Positions 21,766-31,312 of a stretch of DNA of 64,000 bases are shown one piece after another (the first letter of the stretch is position 1; each line of letters opens with the position of its first letter). The position numbers were made by a program, and so were the translations under genes. Below the pieces are notes generated by a model. The model made no database searches, was not told where the DNA came from, and saw only the letters and a list, made by a program, of their open reading frames with translations. Origin of the DNA: Rhipidocladum racemiflorum (Eukaryota; Streptophyta; Magnoliopsida; Poales; Poaceae); the NCBI GenBank assembly GCA_036346355.1, contig CM070576.1, positions 56,901,712-56,965,711 of the forward strand. Direction: 5' to 3'.

Positions 21766-22619
21766 ATATTCATGCAGCGATGAAATCAAATATGTATATC
21801 CGATAATAGGAAACGAGAAATAATAAGGAACACTATCGTTTCATTCGAAATCAATGAAACAAGTTAATACCATACGATTTTTTTTATACCGAACACCTAT
21901 GATATGTTCACACATAAAAACTAACCGTCATACAACTCTCTTATCTAAAAGCAACTCTCTCTCTATCTCCCCCCTCCACTCCAACCAAAATGCACCGGTG
22001 ATTTGTTTCTCCACAGATTCAACAACCAGGTTAGATGTCCTGTAGCGGTGCGGTGACGACGCAACAAGCTAACAAGAGTTTGGAATGCTCTCCCATGATG
22101 TTGGATTGATGTGCACCGCCGCGAATCCTAAACCTACTTTAGGGTGACTCCACTATCCTGAAATCTCAACTTATTGCATCTCTTTGAAGCTCCTTCTTCA
22201 ACTCCGGTGAGAGCAGCGTGGCGGAGCAGCTGTAGGCCCACGCGGTGGGATGGCCACGACTTCGTGCGAGCACGACTAGCCCCTCCACTCCATCATTGCC
22301 CTTGCTCTCCTTCTTCACCTCCGGCTTGGGATCTCGTGCAGGAGGTGACACGGTGCTTCACCTCCAGCTCCGGATCAGCACGATGTGCTTGGGACACATG
22401 GATCAAGCAGCAGCGCAAGCAGAGCTCAGGTCTGAGCCATGGAACAGAGAGATGGAGGCTCAGTGAGGAGCTCGAGCACGGATTCAATGACGCACGGCAT
22501 TGTTGGCTCCCTGGCAGCTATGGAAATTGAGGCTAGAGCTGGAGAAGAAGGTGTGTTGGTAGTGGACAGTGTCGAGCGACCCTCGACGGTTTGGTAGTTC
22601 CATCAAAGCTAGATGTGCT

Positions 22620-22912
22620 CACTGAAATTTCTTGAAAACTTGTTTAAAATCTATTGCAACTTCTTCAAACTTTTACTTGAAACTTCGTAGAACTTTTTAT
22701 TGAAATTTGTTGAAACCATTGTTTAAAACTTGGTGAAACTTGAGTTCCAAAATTTGTAACTCGTAGAAACTTAATTTGGCTTAGAATATTCTAAAACCTT
22801 CTAAAAATGCAAGAAACTCATTGAAATGTTAAACTTTTAAAATGTTCTCTTAAAATTTGTTGAACCTGCATAAAACATATTGCTATACCGTTACAACGCT
22901 ATACCATTCTGT
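22620..22912. repeat. GAAACTT-rich element ending in a CTATACCGTTACAACG palindrome
   Basis: A run of degenerate words (GAAACTT, TTGAAAAC, GAAATTTGTTG) ends near 22885-22910 with CTATACCGTTACAACGCTATACC. This is the same architecture as 44985-45172, where both palindromic ends are well preserved. Confidence 0.45.
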
Positions 22913-23229
22913 AGGTGTGCACTCAGGATACAAAGGTTTCTCCAATCGCCGGTACTAATAGAGCCATCTTGTGCATGGCACATAGTCCTTCATTTCATTG
23001 CTTTCAAAAGACTTGGGCATAGGTTATTCTATGTAGAGACGCGCGCTACGTTGCACCGGGTGAATTTCGATAGAGTGCTCAAATGGCAAAACCAACCACC
23101 ACTGTGGATGACATTTTTCCTTCGGCAAAACCTAGAAAAACTAAGTAAATCGAAACAATAACAATTTTAGAATTCATGGGACCAAATAGCGAATGAGAAC
23201 AAGATTTAAGGAAACTGATTGGTTTTTTC

Positions 23230-23600
23230 GTGAAAACGGGGATTTAGGACCAAAGATGTATTTCCAAAATCACGAGGTTTTTTTTGTAAAAGGGTTTGTT
23301 CAAGGTCTAGACGTAATTTTATGGAATTACAATGTCTTTTTTGCAAAAGAATCGACGGGAGGACTCTTCGCAAAATTTTCTGAACCATGGATCCTTTTTT
23401 TTTTGCAAAAGATCTGATATAGGGGCTCTTAGCAAATTGTTTGAAACCAGAAGATTTTTTAAATCAAAATTTTCAAAACCACGAGTTCTTTTTTGTAAAA
23501 GATCTAGCATAGGGGTTCTTCGCAACTTTTTTGGAGTCAAAAAGATTTTTTTTGCAAAACAACCGACAAAGAGAGCTTTTACAAATTTGCTGTCGTGGAC
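23230..23600. repeat. Degenerate tandem repeat, GGGGTTCTTCGCAAA type
   Basis: The words TTTTTTGCAAAAGATC, TAGGGGTTCTTCGCAA and GAAACCACGAG recur four or five times with diverged spacing of about 60-90 bp. Not coding. Confidence 0.55.
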
Positions 23601-23672
23601 ATGCCGCTCTATGAGAGGTAATATATAAGGATTGCGATAGTGATAAAATTATGTATTATAGCGTTTGACATA

Positions 23673-23721
23673 TGGCCGCGTGACCTACCGGATAGGGCAC
23701 TCAAGTTTGTGGGTTCGAGTC
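23673..23721 (+). repeat. tRNA-like (SINE head) fragment interrupted by a hAT element
   Basis: TGGCCGCGTG (23673-23682) and GGTTCGAGTC (23712-23721) resemble pol III A and B boxes at tRNA-like spacing. The hAT element at 23722 is inserted at the end of the B box. The flanking arms do not form a complete cloverleaf, so I do not call a tRNA gene. Confidence 0.35.
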
Positions 23722-24207
23722 TAAGGATGCTAATGGGCCGGTCTAGTCCAATTATAATATTCTTTTTGTAGATCTGTATCCGGTCTTGTCTAAAAAGAGT
23801 GAGATCCAAACGTGGTCTAGCCTAAATGAAAGTCTGAACCTTGATTTGGGCATTTATCTAGACAAAGTGTTTGTTTGATGAGTTGATAGTTTACCTTGCA
23901 ATATTCAAGTGATAAAACTAGATATATAATTACATATCTCACTTACTGGAAACATAGATTTAAAGTTAGAACATAAAGTATACAGCTGAAATATGTAAAA
24001 CAAAAATGAAAGCATTAGTGCTAAAGACAACATCAATTAGTTTACTTGATTGGTGGTGAGAGATTTAGTAGAAAAATATAAGGTCCAAGCCTAGCCCAAT
24101 CTGGTATAGATCTGATCCATATAGATCCAAAATAAGTCCAATCATTTGCAGTTTTGGACTGACTTGATCCAAAAACCTAGACTGATCCAAGCCCATTAGT
24201 ATCCCTA
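23722..24207. mobile_element. Non-autonomous hAT element (Ac/Ds-like ends)
   Basis: Ends TAAGGATGCTAATGGGCC and, from the right, TAGGGATACTAATGGGCT are inverted copies with the TAGGGAT start of Ac/Ds-type elements. Flanks TTCGAGTC (23714-23721) and TTTGAGGC (24208-24215) match at 6 of 8 positions, an aged 8-bp duplication. The 486-bp body, rich in GATCCA and TCTAGTCC words, codes for nothing. Confidence 0.7.
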
Positions 24208-24318
24208 TTTGAGGCCGATCATTTTTGCTCCTCACCCCAATCTTCGGTTTTCAGATTGCAGCCCAAACAGAATTTGAGGAATAATCATGCGATTAATCAA
24301 ATCAACCCTCAGGCCTTC

Positions 24319-25162
24319 TGTCGGTGTTTCGTGCACCGGCAATGCGAATTTATGGTCGGAGGGGGTCGCGCGCTCCCTCTCCCCGAATGGTCGACTCAAG
24401 AGGCCTGGTGTTTATACTGGTTCGGGCTGAACGTCCCTACTCGATTCGTCTTTGTTGGGGTGTATGGAATTCAAGAAATGATCCGAAGGTTACAGACGAG
24501 ACAAGGGGATCGCTTGATCTCCCGTGCGCTCGATGAGTTTTCTTTTTACTTTCCTGATCGTGCTCCCCTTCCCCCTGGGGTCCTGCCTCTCCTTATATAT
24601 CCGGAGGCGGCGGGTTACAAGTGGGAGTTGGAGAGAAAAAAGGAAGGGGTGCAGTACACCTAGGAGTCTGGTTTTCTGTCTCGTCGTCCGACCTCTGCCC
24701 GCCCCACGCAGGGTTGGTAGCCTAGTGGTGAGCGGTCTTTGGCTAGGCTGTCAGGATGACATACTGCTCTGTACGCCTGTCAGCATCGGTTGTTTTAATG
24801 GCGCTTGACCTTGGCTAGGCCTCGGGAGAGGGCGCCTCCCTCTTCGGCGTGTCAGGCGACGGGACAGGGGCTTGACTTCTCGGCGGACCCTCTGATACCC
24901 TCGGGAAGGAGCTGTCTACCCTGGTACGGATGTCAGAGAGCGTCGCGTGCATAGAGCGGTTGGCCCTTCGAGTGTTAGTGGAGCCGTCCGACCACGCGCC
25001 TTGACCTGGGAGGTCGGGGTCGGGCGGCCGCTGGAGTGCAGTTACGATCGGTGGCGGTAGGACCTTTGGCTCACGAACTTGTGCCGAACCCGGGCTTTGT
25101 AGGCCATCAGCCCGCTCGCGCTCTCGGGCTGATGGAGGTACCCATGGTACGGGTATTCGTCA
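24319..25162 (-). repeat. Downstream (3') LTR of the Gypsy element
   Basis: 844 bp, roughly 95% identical to 37357-38210. Differences cluster in two short patches (near 24437-24455 and 24985-25095) rather than being spread evenly. Confidence 0.93.
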
Positions 25163-25640
25163 GTAGCCCCCGAGCCCCCGCCCGGGTCGGAGAGTCGGTC
25201 GGGGGTTTAGCGGGTCTGATGCGACCGCCGACCGGGGGGTCGGCGACGGTCGGTTGGCGCGACTGCTGGACGTCTGCGCTCGCCAAAAGGGTCTTGTGGC
25301 GAAGACCGGTGGGTGTTGAGCCCCGAGCGGTCGAAGAGCCGGTCGGGGTTTACCCGGCCGGCGGCCCGACCGAGGTCGACGACGCTTCGGTTGGCGCGAT
25401 CGGGCGTCTGCGCTTCAAGGCCAGGGGTCTTGTGGCGCGAAGCGCACCCGTGGGTGTAGCCCGAGCCCCGGCCGGTCAAAGAGTTTGCCGGCGGTCGGCC
25501 GACCGGAGGTCGGCGACGCTCGCTTACGCGATCAGCTGGCCGCCAAAGGGCCCGGCACGCTGAGCGCACCCGGTGGGTGTAGCCCCCGAGCGGGTCGAAG
25601 AGCCGGTCGGGGGTTTACCTGGTCGGACTCTGATCGGCCA
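25163..25640. repeat. GC-rich tandem repeats, about 135-bp period, next to the 3' LTR
   Basis: Three diverged copies start near 25237, 25370 and 25507, each with GGTCG(G/A)CGACG, TTGGCGCGA, CTTGTGGCGAAG, GGTGGGTGTAGCC and AGAGCCGGTCGGGGGTTTA. A partial copy precedes them. Tandem repeats near the 3' LTR are known in Tat elements. Confidence 0.75.
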
Positions 25641-26377
25641 TGTTTATGGGTCCATTTAGAGTCATGTGAGCGAACGCGCGTTTACCTTCGCCGGTTTGAA
25701 CGCCGTGCTCGCGCGAGCTACAAACGGGCAATCCGGGTGGAATCTGGGCGATCCCCCCTCGAGGGGGGTCGTTCCCAAGCGGACGTAATTCCCGGCGCGG
25801 GCATCCGACCCACTGTGGGCATTCCATGAGAACCTTTCCTTACTCGATCCCGTATCGGGCTACCGGGTCGTCCGCCGACCCGGAGCGCGGCTGGCCGCTA
25901 CTCATGGATGAGCTCCGCGGGAGAGTGTGAGGTATGGTCCTGGATACGGTTTAGGGTGATTGGGTCGTCCGCCGACCCAGCGGAGGCTCGCGAGAGCTTC
26001 GCCCGGCCCGCCTCGCTCTGTTTACGTCTTTGGCGGCTTTAGTTCCGGTCGGCCGGACTTGGCCTTCGTAACCCCAACACGGTGCCGGGCCTCGGGTGTG
26101 GGCCCGAAGGCGATCCACCGTCCCCGTGGCCGGGCGGCCCAGTGGGCCGTTTCACTCCTTTCTCCGGGTCGCCTCGGCCCGTTGCGCCTGGCGGCGCAGC
26201 GTGCGGCGCGAGGCGGCTGTCCTGTCGAAGCAGTTAATGCTCAGTGGGAATTTAAAGGGGCTGCGGCGCGTTACCAGAGTAGTGGGCGAGGTGGCAGGCG
26301 AACGGTCGGCGACTGCGTCGGTTCGCGCGAGGAGACGTCGGTTGGGCGCGAAGATGCGTCTGTTCCCGCCCAGCGCC
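25641..26377. other. Gypsy internal spacer upstream of the antisense gene
   Basis: GC-rich sequence without a recognisable protein. It leads into the TATA box at 26378 and probably acts as the promoter region of the antisense gene. Confidence 0.45.
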
Positions 26378-26383
26378 TATAAA
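26378..26383 (+). promoter_or_regulatory. TATA box of the antisense gene in the Gypsy element
   Basis: TATAAA in GCGCCTATAAAGGAGG, on the strand opposite to gag-pol. It is followed by a GA microsatellite leader (26449-26474) and the first ATG at 26525. Confidence 0.6.
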
Positions 26384-26446
26384 GGAGGGCGAGTGCGACG
26401 TGGGGAGGAAGACTTCCGCTCGTGTTTTCTGCAAAGGAAAAGGAAA

Positions 26447-26477
<31 letters not shown>

Positions 26478-26524
26478 CTTCCTGCGTCCTCGCGCCGCGC
26501 CCCGCCCCTTTGCCTTTATCGGAG

Positions 26525-29500
26525 ATGTCGCTGGTTCCGCACTCGTCCGCGGCCGGCCGCTTCCTCGGCCTGGAGAGGAAGGGGTTCCTCCCTCCGCGAG
26601 GCGAATCCGGCTGGCGGACGCCGCCGGCCTGGACCGAGGTCCCCGAGGTGGGAGATGGGGAGATAGTCTCATTGCTGCCTTCTCTGGCCTGTGGTTGGCC
26701 TCCCGCTCCGGGATTCGTCAGGGTTCTTTGTACTTCTACGGGGGGGAAGTACACCATCTGAACCCAAACGGGGTCCTCCATATCGCGGTCTTCATCACGC
26801 TGTGCGAGGCCTTTCTGGGGATCGAACCCCATTGGGGGCTCTGGCGCCATTTCTTCTTCGCGAGGCTGCCGTCAGACGCCGCCGGTCTCCTCGGTGCCCT
26901 GGCAATCCAACTGCGTCCCGGCCGCAGGCCGTTTTATATCGATGTGAAGCTGCCGACGTCGAACCGGGGGTGGCACAGCGAGTGGTTCTACGTTCGAAAC
27001 CCTGGCAACAGTGCCCCAGCCTTCAGTGGGAATCCGCCGGTGCAGAATCCCCGCCGGACCTGGGGTCCTGACTCGAGGGACAAGAGGAAGGTGGAGGTAG
27101 TCCTCGAAAAGCTCGAGGACCTGAAGCGGCGGGGCCTAACAGGCAAGGTGGTCATCAGTACGCTCATGGAGAGGCGCATCCAACCCCTTAGGGATCGGTT
27201 GCGTCCAATGTTCGAGTATACCGGGTTGTCCGACCCCGCGAGGTCGTCGGAGCGGGAGCTTCCTGCGTCGGAGGTCCTTGCGCGCATGACTGCGGTCTCC
27301 CTTGTGGGTGATACCGAGCCGGTGGGCGAGGCGCCCACCTCGTTCTCGGCGCAGAATCCGCAGAATTTGGTATGTTGGGTGGTTTCTGGTTTTTTCTTCT
27401 CTCGCTCCCCCGCCCCCTTACCCGAGTGCGTTTTCGCAGGGGCTTGGCGGTATGATCTCCCGGGCCTTGCTCCCGGGAGAAAAGGAGGCGAGAGCGGCGG
27501 CACGCCTCGTCGCGCACCAGCGTGACGCCGCCCTCCGGGCGCAGAGGGCGGACAAGGCAGCCGCGAGGGTGCGGAAGAGGAAGGAGCGCGCGGACCGGGC
27601 CGCTCGCGGCGAGGAGGTCTCCAACGAGACTCCGAGTGATGATGACGAAGAGTCGTCGTCGAGTGAGGGGGGCCCGAGTGCGGGGGGCAACTCGGGCGGC
27701 TCCGTCGCGGGTTCCGACCGCAGAATCGTCGACCGCGATTCCGGGGCGAGCAGCGGCGCGCGAGTGCGTCTGAGGCGGAGATCTCTCACGCCCCCTCGCA
27801 GGGGCCCGGCGAAGAGGGCGCGACAAGCGCTGGTCGTTCGCTCCTACCGGTAAGTGCCTTCCTGGTTTTTTTTTTCACACGATCCCTGACCGTCCGTTGC
27901 GCGCAGGGGGCATACTAGTGCTGGAAGGGTGCTGAGCCCCACCTCGGGGGTCGAAGTCATACGCTCGCCCTGCCCGGCGGGTCCGTGGCGATGGTCGCCG
28001 AGGCGGGGTCCCACGGTGCGTCCCCATGGCGAGGCTTTGTTGGCAGCCGCCCGCCCGGGGAGCACGGGCCGTCTTGCTGGCGCGGCAGTGCGAGAGAAGT
28101 CTGCCGGGCGTGATCCGCCCGCTGTCGTCTGGAGGTCGGTGAGGTCCGTCGCCACCGGAGGCGGTGGGACCGCCGCCATCCGCGGCATTGGCGGGAGAAG
28201 TCGTGCCGCCGCTTTCTCCGCGTTGTCGGCCGGGAGTCGGCGTGGTCTCGCCCGGGACCGCTAGGATTCGCGGCGTTCGCGACACCGGCGGAGGAGTTCT
28301 TCCACCCCAGCTGCCAGGCGACCGCTTTGCCAGCGATCAGTGCGAGAAGCGCGCAACCGGCCGCCGCATGACGCTCCGGCAGGCGAAATCGGAGACAGGC
28401 GATCGCCGATCGCCGTCTTGACCCGGCCGTGACCCGCCCAGAGGAACTGCGTTCGTCTTGGACGACGAGGTGGAAACAGCGATTGGAACATCCTGGAGCG
28501 GTGCCAGAAGGAGGTGGAGGCGGAGATGGGGAAGATCTGTGTCGACCTCATCCATGCCGTTGATGCTTCCTCCAGGGCGATGAAGTCCATCGCTCAGGAG
28601 TCCCGCCCGGCCGGATCGGTAAGACTTGACGGGGATTTGTCTTTCTTGGGTTTTTCCGACCGAGAAACGGAGACTGACCGGGCAGGTACCTTATTTGCAG
28701 CGTTTGGTATCCCGGGCGGTGGACAAGTCAAGCTTCCTCCGGCGTCTGCACAGCCAGCGGTGGATCGTGGAGGGAGAACTTCGCGACGCCCGGAATGCGC
28801 TTGCCGCTGAGCAGGAGAAGGCCGCCGCGGCCGGTCAGCAGCTGGGGGAAGTTGCCGAGGCCTTGCAGGAGGCTCAGCGGCTCACGGAGTCGTTGACCGA
28901 CGAGGCAGAGAGGGTTAGGTCGGCCCTGACGGAGGCCGAAAGGGCCAAGACCTCCGCGGTCCATGCTGAGGAGTCCGCTCGGGCGGAGGCCGCCCTGTTT
29001 CGAGAAGAACTTGAGTCGGCCCGAAGAGAAGCCGACCATCTGCGCGGCGAGCGAGACCTCGCTCGGGGGGAGCTTGCATCCGACCGAGAGGCGCGTGCCA
29101 AGGTCGTGGAGGAGCTTCGCGCCAAGGAGGCCTCCGTGGGCGGTGAGTAGTCCTGCCTCTTGGTCGTTGTCGTAGCGGGCGTCTTTTGATGTTGTTTTTT
29201 GTCTTTTGTAGAGCTGCGAAAGGACCTTAGCGACATGGCGGAGCAGCGGGATGCGGCGGTCGAGTCGCGTGACTCGGCCCTTGCGGACAAGCTGACGGCG
29301 GAGAAGGGTGCGGCCGATACGACGGTCGAGCTGACGGCCCTCCAGGCGGCCAGCCAAACCGTCTGCGACCGGCTGCTCGGGCTTACTCCGGGCCCGAGTT
29401 CCATCGCCGTCCTGCTGGGGACGGTTCCGGGGCATGTCGAGGCGTCGGTTCGGGAAGCGGCGGTGCTTGGTGCTTCGTCGGCCCTGGTTAACACCGTTTC

Positions 29501-29666
29501 TTACTACGACGGTGTCGATCTTGAGGCGGTCGGGAGCGGCGTTGCTGCTGATCGGAGCGACGAGGAAATCGAGGCATTCATGGCCCGAGTTGACCCGTGC
29601 GCCCAGGAGATTGCCCGCCGAATCTTGCCGCGGGATATCCTCCACCGGGGGGAGGGAGATGATTAG
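26525..29666 (+). pseudogene. Antisense Tat-element gene with 'putative gypsy type transposon' domain, spliced, frame-broken
   Basis: Exon 1 (26525-27369) encodes the domain listed as Transposase_28 or putative gypsy type transposon: EVHHLNPNGVLHIAVF, CEAFLGIEPHWGLWRHFF and GWHSEWFYVRN are visible. The N-terminal part (MSLVPHSSAAGR...) is in another frame, so one base is missing or extra near 26715-26735. Exon 2 (27440-27849) is a basic and acidic-serine linker. Exon 3 starts at 27907 and meets a stop at 28262. A further exon ends at 28617, the next runs from about 28687 to 29140 and is a strong coiled coil (heptads rich in Ala, Glu, Arg), and the last is about 29212-29666. Introns have GT/AG borders. 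The protein's role is unknown. A similar antisense ORF is known from Grande-type elements. Confidence 0.75.
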
Positions 29667-30613
29667 TTTTCTTCGTTTTTGTTTTTTGCAGTTATATGTA
29701 ATGAACATAATTGCTTCAGACGAGTCCGACCTGTTGGGTCGCTTTAAGTTCTTCTGCCCGTTTATCTCGTGCTTCCTCTGTGATTTGGACAGTTGAAGAA
29801 ATCACGGGATAAGACAAGCGACCTAGAGCGCTTGCTTCGTGGGGGTGCTTCGACCGACCCTAGCGTCTCTCGCTCGGAGGACTTGTTTCCCCACAGAGTG
29901 CCAATTTTGGAGCCGTAGCCGGGGGGGCGCAGGCGACCTCAGCACTTTGGGCCGAGGAAAATAGCCGCGAGGTAGATAGCTCGGTCGGTTGAAGTACGGC
30001 GTAGGTTGGCGACTCGTATGCGTTTAAATGACGTCCCAGGTCGGACTGCCCTGACCGATCAAGCTATCTTCTGCTCGGGCAACTTCCTTTTTGCGCGAAG
30101 TGCTACTCGGGAGCCGTAGCCACGGGGGCGTAGGCTGTAGCATTCAGTTCGAGGAGATTACCATGAGGAAGATTGTTTGGTCGGTCGGGGGTTGACCTGG
30201 GTTAAGGTAGATCGCTTGCTCGGATTTGGGTCAGTTCGCCGACCCAAATCGAAAAGTTTCGTCCGACCGGCCTTGGCCTTTTGCTCGAGTAGCCTCCCTT
30301 TTCTGCAAAGTGCTGCCTCGAAGCCGTAACCGCGGGGGCGTGGGCTGTAGCATTTTGGGTTTGAAGAGGCTACTATGAGGAAGATAGCCCGGCCGGTCGG
30401 GTTGTCGGTCACCGATCTAGGTCACTCACCCCTGAGGTTGTAAGGCAGCCCCCGAGTGGTGTGTGGGGACTTAGGGTGCAGTCGCCACGCACCGCTTGAG
30501 CCTGCGGCGAGCGCGCGATAAATTTGAAAGGGATTTTTGCTTTGGGGATAAGGGTGGATTAACTCGCCTGGAGGATCGTGCCGATTTTTCGGAACTGGTG
30601 TTGGACGCTTCGG
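29667..30613. repeat. Gypsy spacer with three copies of a roughly 205-bp repeat
   Basis: GGAGCCGTAGCC followed by a G-rich word, GGCTGTAGCATT (or a variant) and GAGGAAGATAG...GGTCGGTCGG recurs at 29909, 30110 and 30319, spacings 201 and 209 bp. No coding potential is recognised. Confidence 0.7.
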
Positions 30614-30680
30614 CTTCCGCTTCCTGGCGACTTGGGGCGCTTCGTCTTCCGCTTCCTGGCGACTTGGGGCGCTTCGTCTT
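30614..30680. repeat. 32-bp exact tandem duplication upstream of a TATA box
   Basis: A 32-bp unit beginning CTTCCGCTTCCTGGCG is present twice in a row (30614-30645, 30646-30677), with the first bases of a third copy after it. Confidence 0.85.
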
Positions 30681-30693
30681 CCGTGCCGCAGGT

Positions 30694-31060
30694 TATAAAA
30701 GGAGAGGCGCCAGAGTGCTTGTTACTTCGCCAAGATCGCCGCTTAAACGAACTCGCCGGCGTGCTATGGCGGACCGCTACACACAACCGAGAGGAGGTGG
30801 GCGACGAGCAAGCCTGGCTGCGGGTGGTGGCGAAGGTCGAGGCCGGCCGTCTTGTGGATCTTGTGGCCAGTCGGCATCCTTGTTGCGGGCATTCCCATTG
30901 TGGGAGGTGAGGCGCCCGATCCGGCGGTGATCGAGCGGCGCCACGCTGCGTCGTTCGGTGGCGCACACCAGGAGGAGTATCGCGCCTTTGCCGAGTAAAG
31001 GGACCTTGGCGAGTGGTTCCTTTTTGGGTTGGGCTGATGTTCCTCCTGTAAATGAATAAA
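30694..31060 (+). other. Possible small second antisense transcription unit in the Gypsy element
   Basis: TATAAAAGG at 30694-30702, an ATG at 30766 opening a 54-codon frame (MADRYTQPRG..., to 30930), and AATAAA at 31055-31060 lie in order on the plus strand. A second open frame overlaps (GDEQAWLRVVAKVEAG), and the two may be one protein with a frameshift. No family is recognised. The order TATA, short ORF, poly(A) signal suggests a compact transcription unit separate from the larger antisense gene. Confidence 0.4.
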
Positions 31061-31312
31061 GTGACCGTGTTTCTCTTTTCATCTCTTTTCGCTCCTTGTT
31101 TTTTTGTTGAGATCTAGCCCTCGTTCTTTCGCATGTGATCAAAGGAGGACAGCTTCGGGACCTCTGCTTTCGGGGCGGAGGTCGTAGTGCTCCGGATCAA
31201 CAAAACGAGAGAGGTTCGAGAGAGAGAAAAACCACTTGGTCGGTCGTCCGACTGCTGCAGCTTTCTTTGCTCAAGTGTTTTTCGCATGGTACAAAAAGAG
31301 GAGAGAGGCCGA

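Noticed and set aside
23673..23721. A functional tRNA gene
   Set aside because: A- and B-box-like words are present, but acceptor arms and a complete cloverleaf are not.
25036..26382. Plus-strand frames before the antisense gene as coding exons
   Set aside because: They run through the 3' LTR edge and the 135-bp repeats with no domain similarity. More likely spacer and promoter.
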